Assembly (NCBI GenBank): GCA_016188575.1
Contig: JACPHN010000094.1
Span: 1 to 25,611 of the forward strand
DNA: 25,611 nt
Source: Candidatus Schekmanbacteria bacterium
GTDB lineage: Bacteria; CSSED10-310; JACPHN01
Direction: 5' to 3'
Part shown: piece by piece, positions 1-7,515 of the stretch
Position numbering within the stretch: the first letter of the stretch is position 1
Layout: each line of letters starts with the position of its first letter
The notes under the pieces: generated by a model
What the model saw: the letters and a program-made list of their open reading frames with translations, nothing else
Told to the model about the DNA's origin: nothing
The model's database searches: none
Program-made: the position numbers and the translations under genes

Positions 1-88
1 TGACGTCCCGCATCCCGATCGGCAACCGGTTCGAGGACAGCCGCCTCTCGCCGCACCGTGCTACGGAAATCCCGAACGTGCCCACATT

Positions 89-118
89 AGTTTACGCGCG
101 CTCCGGGCGAGCTGTCAA
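89..118 (-). promoter_or_regulatory. Candidate sigma70-type promoter firing leftward out of the window
   Basis: Read on the minus strand, TTGACA (118-113) is followed after 18 bases by TAAACT (94-89). The -35 is a perfect consensus match and the -10 matches 4 of 6 positions. Transcription would start near position 82 and leave the window on the left. No start codon with a good ribosome binding site lies between 82 and 1 (an ATG occurs at 13-11 without one), so the product could be a gene starting further left or a structured RNA. Confidence 0.35.
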
Positions 119-502
119 CGGTGGCCGACGAGCTCCCCATGACCGATGCCCGAGCCGCATCCGTGTCTGCGGCGCCTCGAGTGCCGGCGGCGCGTCAGCG
201 TTGCTTGCGCGCTACCCCACGAGAAAACGCCGGGAGCATCAGGTCTTGCGGGAAGCTTCCGCACTCGGAGGCTCCGAAGCCAGCGTCGCACCGGTCGCAT
301 GATCGGGGACGATATCCGTTGGGCGCGGTGGATTCGTAGGTGACGCGGCACGGGTTCACGGTCTTTGGGAAAGCGTCTGAGTCGTCCGGACTCTGCCCGT
401 TGGCGAAGTCCGCCGAGGCCGGCGATAAGTCTCTTCTCGGCTTGCTCCCGGCTGGCGCAATCCTTTTCTCGCCGCCCCTCTCCGTAGCACAGAACAAGGA
501 GC
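119..502. other. Stretch with no convincing gene
   Basis: Several short open frames cross this stretch on both strands, but none has a good ribosome binding site, a recognisable motif or a plausible protein composition (they are Arg/Ser/Pro-rich, as expected of chance frames in GC-rich DNA). A small hairpin, GAGTC-gtccg-GACTC, sits at 379-393. I see no tRNA, SRP RNA or other RNA gene here. It may be untranslated 3' sequence of the gene ending at 503 or a decayed gene. Confidence 0.4.
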
Positions 503-868
503 TCATCGCCTCTCGGTCAAGATTTGCGGATCCTTGCCGAGGGGCGTCAGATCGATCCCGAGAATGTCGCTGATCGCCGTTTGTCCAAGCCAGTTGGCCA
601 TCGCGCGCTCACGGAGCGGGTCGACCAGACGGTAGATCGCCATGGCCTGGGTCAGTGGTCGCGCGCGCCGGGGAAAACCCAGTTGCGCGAAGGCGTCGTC
701 AGGGTCGAGCCGCTGCCACCCCGGATGGGCCACAGGCAACGGACCGGCCTTCCGGCGGTCCTGGGCAGGCGCCCGATTGCTTCGACGCTCACCAGATTGG
801 GTGTCGGTTTCGCTCACGCCAACTAATCGCGTGGGCGCCACGGGGCTGCGCTTGCGCCAGTCTCTCAT
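503..868 (-). CDS. Hypothetical protein, 121 aa
   Basis: I do not recognise this protein. The case for it being real is its start: on the minus strand GGAGG (879-875) lies 6 bases upstream of the ATG at 868, an ideal ribosome binding site. The N-terminal half (about residues 1-50) is basic and probably disordered. The C-terminal half (about 55-121) looks folded, with helical stretches around LTQAMAIYRLVDPLRERAM and the hydrophobic segment AISDILGIDLTPLG. There is no signal peptide or membrane segment. It is divergent from pilT and may share the -10 region of the pilT promoter. No function is proposed. Confidence 0.5.
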   Translation of the reverse strand: MRDWRKRSPVAPTRLVGVSETDTQSGERRSNRAPAQDRRKAGPLPVAHPGWQRLDPDDAFAQLGFPRRARPLTQAMAIYRLVDPLRERAMANWLGQTAISDILGIDLTPLGKDPQILTERR

Positions 869-920
869 GCGTCTCCTCCGCGCGCCGCCGGCGCCGGTAG
901 CACCGTTTCGGCGCCTCTTG

Positions 921-929
921 TGGTATACT
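921..929 (+). promoter_or_regulatory. Extended -10 promoter for pilT
   Basis: TGGTATACT (921-929) is an extended -10 element: a TGn followed by TATACT, 5 of 6 to consensus. No good -35 lies 17 bases upstream (CACCGT), which fits an extended -10 promoter. The start site would be near 936. The GTATAC core (923-928) is palindromic, so GGTATA also reads as a weaker -10 (TATACC) on the minus strand with TTGCAG 18 bases upstream, possibly serving the divergent 121-residue gene. Confidence 0.45.
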
Positions 930-1002
930 GTCGGATCCAGGGACCCTGCAACGCTTGATTCTAGCGCGCCCTGGCGATTCCCACGGGCGCCCGGACACGA
1001 CC

Positions 1003-2112
1003 ATGGCGATTACAAAAGAGCATTTTCAGGCCGTCCTTTCCGGTGCGGTAAAGGCGGGAGCGAGCGACCTGCACTTCAAGGTCGGCACACCCATCATCTT
1101 GCGCATCAATGGCACGCTCCAGCGGGTAAAAGGCGAGCCTCTGGTTCCGGGGGACACTCGCGAAATCGCCGAGCTCATCGTCGAGGGCTCCAATCCCCCC
1201 GTAGACCTGAACCTGTTGCAGGAGTGGGACGGTTCATACTCCGTTTCCGGGATGGGCCGTTTTCGCGCCAATCTCTTCAAGCAGCGCAATACCTTCGCCG
1301 CCATCATGCGCGTGATTCCCTTCGAGATCCCGACTATCGACGGGCTCGGCCTGCCGCCGGTCTTGCGCGACATCGCCATGGAGGAACGCGGGCTCATCCT
1401 GGTCACGGGCGCGACCGGCTCCGGCAAGAGCTCGGCCCTGGCCGCCATGATCGACCACGTCAACGAGAACAAGAACTGCCACATTCTCACGATCGAGGAC
1501 CCCATAGAATTCATGCACCGCAACAAGCGGGCCTCGATCAGCCAGCGCGAAATCGGCTTTGATACGTCAAACTTCCGGGTGGCGCTTCGCGCGGCGCTGC
1601 GCCAGGACCCCGACGTCATTCTCGTCGGGGAAATGCGCGACACGGAGACGATCGACATCGCCCTGCGCGCCTCCGAGACCGGCCACGTCGTGATGAGCAC
1701 CGTGCACACCACGGACGCGGAGAAAACGATTGGCCGGTTGATTGCCGTATTTCCGGCCGATGAACAGCCGCGCGTGCGCCTCCGGATCGCGGAAAACTTG
1801 AAGGCGACGATCAGCCTGCGCCTGCTGCCGCGCAGCGACGTGCGCGGCCGCGTCGCGGCGGCCGAGATCATGCGCGCCACCAAGACGATCGAGGAGTTCA
1901 TTCGCGATCCGGCCAAAACCTCCCAGATGCGCGACATCATGATGAGCAGCCGGGAGCACTACGGCATGCAGACCTTCGACCAGCACTTGTTTGACCTGAT
2001 GCGCGCCGGTGTTCTCGATTACAAGACGGCGCGCGCCGGCTCCACCAACCCCTACGACTTCGATCGCGCCGTGCTGCTGGAGTCTGGAGGTGACATTGCC
2101 TCGGAGGAGTGA
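1003..2112 (+). CDS. pilT: Type IV pilus retraction ATPase, PilT family
   Basis: Hexameric cytoplasmic ATPase that powers pilus retraction and twitching motility. The 369-residue protein has normal PilT length. It carries Walker A GATGSGKS at 136-143, the Asp box TIEDPIEF at 163-170, Walker B DPDVILVGEMRD at 202-213 and the His box GHVVMSTVHTTDA at 227-239. The N-terminal domain opens with the typical ASDLHFKVG at 20-28. I chose ATG 1003 because the family starts just before this region; an in-frame ATG at 955 would add 16 poorly conserved residues. No pilB, pilC or pilM lies nearby, so this is an isolated pil gene, as extra PilT/PilU paralogues often are. PilT versus PilU cannot be settled here. 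Its last 61 bases overlap the convergent NUDIX gene. Confidence 0.93.
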   Translation: MAITKEHFQAVLSGAVKAGASDLHFKVGTPIILRINGTLQRVKGEPLVPGDTREIAELIVEGSNPPVDLNLLQEWDGSYSVSGMGRFRANLFKQRNTFAAIMRVIPFEIPTIDGLGLPPVLRDIAMEERGLILVTGATGSGKSSALAAMIDHVNENKNCHILTIEDPIEFMHRNKRASISQREIGFDTSNFRVALRAALRQDPDVILVGEMRDTETIDIALRASETGHVVMSTVHTTDAEKTIGRLIAVFPADEQPRVRLRIAENLKATISLRLLPRSDVRGRVAAAEIMRATKTIEEFIRDPAKTSQMRDIMMSSREHYGMQTFDQHLFDLMRAGVLDYKTARAGSTNPYDFDRAVLLESGGDIASEE

Positions 2113-2531
2113 CCGCTTACCAGTGCGGGGAGGTGGCGAATGATGTCGCGTAGCCCCGCTTCGCCAATCGCCGTCGCCGCTTCCTCCAGGGCGAACCAAC
2201 GGCGCTCGCGAAAGGTCGCTTCGGGCCAGTCGGCATGCTCCTTCACAACCCGCAGCGCATAGACAGTGACGGAGCATACGTCGCCCCACTTCGAGTATTC
2301 ATAGGAGCCGATGACACGCGTGAATCCCTCGCCCTCGACGCCGGCCTCCTCGAGGGCCTCATTGACTGCGGATTCCAGACCGCTCAAGTCGCGCTCGACG
2401 ATGCCCTTGGGGACGATCCACCTTCGTCGTTTCCGGGACGTAATCATCAAGACTTCGAGCCGCTCACGCGAGTCGCCGCGGAACGGAATCACCGCAGATT
2501 GAGTATAGAAGTAATCCGGTCGGGTTCTCAT
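2052..2531 (-). CDS. NUDIX hydrolase (diphosphoinositol/diadenosine polyphosphate type)
   Basis: A 159-residue single-domain NUDIX protein that hydrolyses a nucleoside diphosphate linked to another moiety; the substrate is unknown. The Nudix box lies around residues 41-65 and begins PKGIVERD, like the DIPP/Ap4A-type subgroup (PKG at its head). The metal-binding core NEALEEAGV keeps the essential Glu pair, but the usual Arg of REUxEE is Asn and the first Glu of the box is Leu. I chose ATG 2531 because AGGTG sits just upstream and the longer frame adds an unrelated low-complexity N-terminus. It diverges from the kinase gene over about 85 bases. Its C-terminus is encoded antisense to the pilT 3' end. 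Confidence 0.88.
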   Translation of the reverse strand: MRTRPDYFYTQSAVIPFRGDSRERLEVLMITSRKRRRWIVPKGIVERDLSGLESAVNEALEEAGVEGEGFTRVIGSYEYSKWGDVCSVTVYALRVVKEHADWPEATFRERRWFALEEAATAIGEAGLRDIIRHLPALVSGHSSEAMSPPDSSSTARSKS

Positions 2532-2616
2532 GAGGTCACCTGCCCGTTCGCTGACATCCCATCCTCCCGGTGGACGCCTCGCTACCTTGCTTTGAAACCC
2601 TCTGTGTAGGCCAAAC

Positions 2617-3699
2617 GTGCTCGAGACTGCAAGCGACGCAACGGGCAAGGCGATAGGGCCGTTCGAGCTCGGCGAGGTCATCGGCCGCGGCGCCATGGCG
2701 GTGGTCTACCGGGCACGGCACCGGAAAACCGGGGCGGAGGTCGCCCTGAAGACCTTGCAGGTTGCCGAAGAATGGATGGCGACCGCGCTGCGACGGGAAA
2801 TTGGCGCACTCGCGACGGTTTGCCATCCGGGGATCGTGCCGATGCTCGGCCACGGCGTGGCCCGGGGCGTCCCGTGGTACGCCATGCAAGCCGTGGCGGG
2901 CGTGGCCCTCCATCGCTACTGTGCGGGCTGCGTCGCGAACGCGCTGCAGGTTTCCGGCGGCGGCGGCGGCAGTTGGCACCAGGCCGTGCTGGCAGCGCTT
3001 CCCGAAATCCTGACGGCTGTGCGCAGTCTGTGTGCGCCGCTGGCGTTTCTGCACGGCGAGGGCTACGTGCATCGCGACCTGAAGCCGGACAACGTGATCG
3101 TGCGGCCGGACGGGATCCCGATCATCATGGACCTGGGGCTGGCGTGGCGCGCCGGCGGGACGGCGTCCAGTCGCGAGCTGCTGGAGCGCGCCGGGATAGT
3201 CGGGACACCCGAATATATGGCCCCGGAACAGATCCGCGGCGAGCCCGTCGACGCGCGAGCCGACCTGTACAGCCTGGGCTGCATCCTCCATGAGCTGCTG
3301 CTTGCCCGCCGTCCGTTTGCGGCGCCCGATCCCATCGACGTCTTGCGGAAACAGCTTCACAGCGATCCAGAAACGCTGCGCAAGGTGAATCCGGAGCTAC
3401 CGGAAGAGCTCGACAACCTGGTGTCGAGTCTGTTGCGCAAGTGCCCGCGGGACCGTCCTGGACACGCCGACGCCGTCGCTTCCGTTCTCGAACGTCTGGG
3501 AGCCTCCGACCGGCTCGCCGGCGCCGGGCCCCCGGCAAAGCCGTATCTGTACCAGCCTGGCCTGTCTGGCCGAGGAGCAGAGCTTGCTGTCCTCGAACGC
3601 GCGATCAAGAGGCTGTGCGCCGGTAGTGGGGGCATGGTATTGCTTGTCGGTCAGGCGGGGATCGGAGGTCACGGGGCTGAGCGAGCGACTCGGCTGTGA
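2617..3699 (+). CDS. Ser/Thr protein kinase, N-terminal part of a frameshifted kinase-ATPase-TPR protein
   Basis: Eukaryotic-like (Hanks-type) kinase domain, about residues 15-295. Visible motifs are the Gly-rich loop IGRGAMAVVY (22-31), the ATP lysine in VALK (Lys45), alpha-C Glu61, the catalytic loop HRDLKPDN (152-159), a DLG variant of the DFG motif (172-174) and MAPE (201-204), so it should be active. After a linker, a second domain begins at GLSGRGAEL and runs to GQAGIG (345-350), the start of a P-loop. There the frame breaks and 16 spurious residues lead to a TGA. The natural continuation lies in the +1 frame. The start is GTG 2617, with TAGG 6 bases upstream. Intact relatives are about 1100-1300 residues (kinase, AAA_16-like ATPase, TPRs), of PknK-like layout. 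Confidence 0.85.
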   Translation: MLETASDATGKAIGPFELGEVIGRGAMAVVYRARHRKTGAEVALKTLQVAEEWMATALRREIGALATVCHPGIVPMLGHGVARGVPWYAMQAVAGVALHRYCAGCVANALQVSGGGGGSWHQAVLAALPEILTAVRSLCAPLAFLHGEGYVHRDLKPDNVIVRPDGIPIIMDLGLAWRAGGTASSRELLERAGIVGTPEYMAPEQIRGEPVDARADLYSLGCILHELLLARRPFAAPDPIDVLRKQLHSDPETLRKVNPELPEELDNLVSSLLRKCPRDRPGHADAVASVLERLGASDRLAGAGPPAKPYLYQPGLSGRGAELAVLERAIKRLCAGSGGMVLLVGQAGIGGHGAERATRL

Positions 3700-6022
3700 G
3701 GTGCTCGTCGGCACCGCAATGCCCGCGGAGCCGGGACCGGACCGCCGGCCTCTCGGCCTTTTTCTGGAGCCCTTGCGCATTGTCGCCGAGCGCTGCCACG
3801 CCGGGGGAATCGCCGAGACCGAGCGCGTTATTGCCGAGCGCGGCGGGGTGCTCGCGCAGTTTCAGCCGCTCATCCGCGAGCTCTGCGCCGCCTCCGGGGC
3901 GTTCGCAGAGGTCACGGAGCTCCCGCCTGATGCCGCGCGCTTGCGCCTGTTTACCTATCTCGAACAGACGCTCGCCGCGGTTGCCGAGCCGCGTCCGCTG
4001 GTGCTATTGCTCGACGACCTCCAGTGGGCGGATGCGCTGTCGGCGGCCGCCGTCAGGCATCTGGCCACGGCCCGCCGCAGCGCTTCGCGGCGGCTCCTGC
4101 TGATTGCGGCGACCCGGCCGCGGTCGTTGGGGGCCGGGGAAGCGGAGGTGGCACCGGCTACCGGCGCTCAGGAGCTGACCCTGCCGCACCTGAGCGAGGC
4201 CGCGCTACACCAAGTGATCGCGGACATGCTGGGGGTGCGGGCCGCCCCACGCGAGTTTGTCGGATACGTGGCCAAACAGTCAGGGGGCAATCCGTACTTT
4301 GCGGCCGAGTACCTGCGCGCCGCTATTGCCAGCAGTTTGCTTCTCATGGATCACCGCGGGGGATGGCGCTGGAGCGGTGGCAAGCAGCCGGCTGCCCGAC
4401 TCGCGCTGCCAGCATCGCTCGGCCAGGCGATGGCGCTACGGCTCGGAGAGCTCGACGCGAGCGCGACCTCCGTCGCTCAGATCGCCGCCGTTCTGGGTGG
4501 GGAGCAAGCCGCGGACCTCCTTGGCGCGGTGCTCGGTGGGGAAGAAGACCGCTTTGCGCGCGCGCTCCACGCGTTGGTAACCGCCGACGTGCTGGAGGAG
4601 CAGCGGCCCGGGGCGCTGCGGTTTTGCCACGATGAGCTGCGGCGGCTGGCGCAGGAGGGAGTGTCGGAGGCGCGGCGTCGAGAGATCCAGGAGCGCGCGG
4701 CGGTGGCCATGGAAGCGGCGGGTATGAGCGCGGACGCAACTGTCGCGGGCACGCTCGGCCTGCGCTGGGAGGCGGCCGGGCGGCCAGAGCGGGCACGCCC
4801 CTACTTTCTCGCGGCGGCCCGGCATGCAGCCTCCCGCTACTCGCCCGCGGAAGCCGCGCGGCTTTTCGCGGCCTACTTCCGCACCTGCGATGGCGCGACC
4901 GAGGAATCCATATCGGCGCGGCTCGCCTACGCCACGGAAGCCCTGGGGTATGGACAAGACCCGGACGCCGCCGACTCGCAGCTTCGTCTGGCCATGGCCG
5001 AGGCTGCGGCGCTGGGGGCGCGCGGGTGCGAGGCGGAGGCACTGCATCGGCTCGGAAAGATGCACCTCGATGCCGGGGACCTTGCGGGCAGCTCCCGTCA
5101 TCAGGCTGCAGCATTGAAGATCTGGGAGGAGATCGCGGATCGCTCGGGCCAGGCGCGCGCCTGGCTGGAGATGGCGCAAATCGCGCTCGACCGCGGCGAC
5201 GCGGAGGAAGCGATGGCGCTCTGCACGCGGGCGCGCGATCACTGCCGCGGTGCTGGTGACGACCGTCATGAAGGGATCGCTCTGGCCTACGCCGGCATCA
5301 TCGCCCACGATCAGGCGGACTACGCCGCGGCAGAGCAGTATTCGCGGGAGGCGTTGGCGATTCACACCCGCATCGGAGATCGGCGCGGCAGTGGCAATAC
5401 GCTCAACAATCTCGCGCTCGTGCTCGCCGAGATGGGGCGGCGGGGAGAGGCGCTGGCGCTCTACGAGGAGGCCTTACAGACCCATCGCGCTGTCGGTCAC
5501 CGGCTCTCGGAGGGGACGACCCTGGCGAACATGGCGCGCTTGCTCGGCGAAGCCGGCGAGGTGGGGCGAGCTCGCCACCTGTTCAGAGAATCCCTGAGAA
5601 TCCAGAAAGAGACCGCAAACCACGCCAACCGCGGCTTCACGTTCTTCGATCTTGCGGTGCTGGAGCGTCGCGCCGGGACGGGGCCGGCGCGACTGGCGCG
5701 CCTGCTCGATCGCGCGGAAGCGATCGCCGACAGCGCCGCTGCGAGGTTGCTGGCGGTGCTCTGCGCGTGCGAACGAGGTCATCACGCGCTATTGCAGCGG
5801 CAGGATACGGCGGACCTTATTGCCGCCGTGAAGGAGTCCGCCGCCGCGCTCGGGGTCGATCTGCGGGAGGCGACTGAGGCCGGGCGCGCGCTTGGGCGCT
5901 TGCAGCGGGCGATGCGGGCGGTGGAACGGGGTGCGCCGCTGCTACACGGCGAATGCCCAGACACCATCCCCGCGGGGCTGCGCGGCCAGGTCGGCGACCC
6001 GAGCGCCGGCGGGTCGCCATGA
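3668..6022 (+). CDS. ATPase-TPR half of the frameshifted Ser/Thr kinase
   Basis: This frame continues the P-loop ATPase begun in the kinase frame: from 3668 it reads VTGLSERLGCEVLVG, matching the residues after GK[ST] in AAA_16/predicted-ATPase domains. Walker B LLLDDLQWAD is at about 4004-4033, followed by a STAND-like helical region and TPR repeats from about 4900 to 5680 (for example TLNNLALVLAEMGRRGEAL and TLANMARLLGEAGEVGRA). Such proteins couple a sensor/scaffold to the kinase. If translated alone, GTG 3701 or ATG 3719 are possible starts, but neither has a good ribosome binding site. GTG 3668 is used here as the point where homology-like sequence begins. Joined with the kinase the product would be about 1134 residues. 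The stop overlaps the MATE start (ATGA). Confidence 0.8.
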   Translation, partial: VTGLSERLGCEVLVGTAMPAEPGPDRRPLGLFLEPLRIVAERCHAGGIAETERVIAERGGVLAQFQPLIRELCAASGAFAEVTELPPDAARLRLFTYLEQTLAAVAEPRPLVLLLDDLQWADALSAAAVRHLATARRSASRRLLLIAATRPRSLGAGEAEVAPATGAQELTLPHLSEAALHQVIADMLGVRAAPREFVGYVAKQSGGNPYFAAEYLRAAIASSLLLMDHRGGWRWSGGKQPAARLALPASLGQAMALRLGELDASATSVAQIAAVLGGEQAADLLGAVLGGEEDRFARALHALVTADVLEEQRPGALRFCHDELRRLAQEGVSEARRREIQERAAVAMEAAGMSADATVAGTLGLRWEAAGRPERARPYFLAAARHAASRYSPAEAARLFAAYFRTCDGATEESISARLAYATEALGYGQDPDAADSQLRLAMAEAAALGARGCEAEALHRLGKMHLDAGDLAGSSRHQAAALKIWEEIADRSGQARAWLEMAQIALDRGDAEEAMALCTRARDHCRGAGDDRHEGIALAYAGIIAHDQADYAAAEQYSREALAIHTRIGDRRGSGNTLNNLALVLAEMGRRGEALALYEEALQTHRAVGHRLSEGTTLANMARLLGEAGEVGRARHLFRESLRIQKETANHANRGFTFFDLAVLERRAGTGPARLARLLDRAEAIADSAAARLLAVLCACERGHHALLQRQDTADLIAAVKESAAALGVDLREATEAGRALGRLQRAMRAVERGAPLLHGECPDTIPAGLRGQVGDPSAGGSP

Positions 6023-7428
6023 GGCGAACCGCTCAAACCTCGCTACTGCGCATGACGGTGCCCCTGGTCGTGTCCTTCTGGATGCGATCGCTGTTCACCT
6101 TCGTGGATACGATCTATGCTTCCACGATCGGCGATGCGGCGGTAGCGGCAATCGGCTACACGCTTCCCTTCGAATTCTGCTTTATTGCCGCATGGGTGGG
6201 GCTGAGCACCGCCCTGACCTCACACCTCTCACGGGCAATGGGAAGTGCGGATCACCAGTGGTTTGACCGCCTGACGCGAGCTACCGGCAAGCTCGCGGCG
6301 GCGGTGATTCCCGTGTTTTGCCTGGTGGCTGTCGGGATTTTTGCCTGGGCGGACCGCCTGGGGCTGGCCCCGGAGGTCGCGGAGAACTTCAGGATCTACG
6401 GCACGGTCATCGTCGGGGGTTCGGCGCTGGTCGCCTTCTGGTCGGTCATTCCGGACTCGGTGGTCAAGGCTCATCATGACACGCGGGCCACGATGGTCGC
6501 GGGAATCATCTCCAACGTGATCAACTTGGCGCTGAACACGGTCTTTCTCTTCCTCTGTGGATGGGGGATCTTTGGCATTGCGCTGTCGACCGTGCTCGGT
6601 CGCTTTGGCGGACTTGCCTACGCGTCGTGGCGAGCGGTGGGGCTGGAACGCTCCCGGCGGGCGAGCGACGGTCCGCTCTCGCCGCGAGCGGCGACGGCAG
6701 CAGTCGGGCGTTCTCCGGAAGGTATGCTCCTGAAGCTCGCGCTTCCCGCATCCGTGGCGTACATGCTGATGGCTGCAGAGGGGGGATTGGTGAACGCGCT
6801 TCTGGCGCACACGCCCGACGCGACGGCGGCGATCGCCGCGTATTCGATCTTCTACCGCATTCTGATGTTGTCGACGATGCCGCTGATCGCCACGACGGTG
6901 GCGATGTTGCCCTTCGTTGCGCGTCACCTGGGCGACGGCAACGTAGCGCTCGTGCGCAGGAGCTACGCGCAGGCCATGTGGGGCGGGGCGGCGTACATAG
7001 TCGCGGTGGTCGCACCGGCCTCGTATTTTGGCGCAGGGCCGCTGGTGGCGTGGCTGGCGGAGTCGCCGGCGACTGCGGCGTACGGCATTTCTGCGCTTCG
7101 CCTGCTACCCCTGGTAGCGCTGGTGACGATTCCGTTCACGCTGAGTCGTCCCGTCTTCGAGGGTTTTCAGCGCGGTCAGCCGACGGCAATGATGGCGATC
7201 TTCCGCTTTCTCATCCTCGCGCCGCCGCTCTACTACGGTGGTTTGCGACTTGGGGAGCAGTGGGGTTTCGGCGCCTTGCCGGGGCTGATCTTCGGGATAT
7301 TCCTCGCCTCGGTCGTGACGTCGGCGGTATTCCTGTGGTGGACGCTGCGATTTCTCCATCAGGAGATCGCGCGAGCGCCTGAAGTTCCCGCCGGCGCGGC
7401 GCTGGTCGTGGAGCCGGCGCGGAGCTGA
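6019..7428 (+). CDS. MATE family multidrug/metabolite efflux transporter
   Basis: A 469-residue inner-membrane protein with about 12 hydrophobic segments in two similar halves, as in MATE (NorM/DinF) cation-coupled exporters. The N-terminal half holds MTVPLVVSFWMRSLFTFVDT, typical of TM1 in this family. The second half restarts near LLKLALPASVAYMLMAAEGG. The start ATG 6019 overlaps the TGA of the ATPase-TPR frame as ATGA, so translation is probably coupled and the two genes form one operon; this rules out the longer in-frame start at 5953. The substrate is unknown. The pairing with a Ser/Thr kinase suggests regulated export, but that is inference. Confidence 0.9.
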   Translation: MRRTAQTSLLRMTVPLVVSFWMRSLFTFVDTIYASTIGDAAVAAIGYTLPFEFCFIAAWVGLSTALTSHLSRAMGSADHQWFDRLTRATGKLAAAVIPVFCLVAVGIFAWADRLGLAPEVAENFRIYGTVIVGGSALVAFWSVIPDSVVKAHHDTRATMVAGIISNVINLALNTVFLFLCGWGIFGIALSTVLGRFGGLAYASWRAVGLERSRRASDGPLSPRAATAAVGRSPEGMLLKLALPASVAYMLMAAEGGLVNALLAHTPDATAAIAAYSIFYRILMLSTMPLIATTVAMLPFVARHLGDGNVALVRRSYAQAMWGGAAYIVAVVAPASYFGAGPLVAWLAESPATAAYGISALRLLPLVALVTIPFTLSRPVFEGFQRGQPTAMMAIFRFLILAPPLYYGGLRLGEQWGFGALPGLIFGIFLASVVTSAVFLWWTLRFLHQEIARAPEVPAGAALVVEPARS

Positions 7429-7430
7429 GG

Positions 7431-7464
7431 CCAACGGCGGTGCTATTGGGGCACGCGCCGTTGG
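7431..7464. terminator. Candidate bidirectional hairpin between convergent genes
   Basis: CCAACGGCG (7431-7439) and CGCCGTTGG (7456-7464) form a perfect 9-bp stem with a 16-base loop, just after the MATE stop and before the end of the convergent secreted-protein gene. No T-tract follows on either strand, so it is not a canonical intrinsic terminator. Confidence 0.4.
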
Positions 7465-7515
7465 GCTGAATGGGCGGACACATCAGGACCGGGTCGAGGC
7501 CTGTCCGCGAAGATG

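Noticed and set aside
20-45. T-loop-like GGTTCGAGG suggesting a tRNA
   Set aside because: The flanking bases do not pair into a T-arm and no acceptor or anticodon arm can be drawn.
340-573. A 77-codon plus-strand frame
   Set aside because: GTG start without a ribosome binding site, and it runs into the better-supported minus-strand gene at 503-868.
1026-1940. A 304-codon open frame antisense to pilT
   Set aside because: Arg/Ser-rich, no ribosome binding site, mirrors pilT codons; a GC-frame artefact.
3664-3680. Programmed +1 frameshift in the kinase-ATPase gene, prompted by the GGAGGT at 3664-3669
   Set aside because: No slippery codon, stop codon or stimulatory structure at the site, and the Walker A lysine is lost in either frame, so a mutation or sequence error is more likely.
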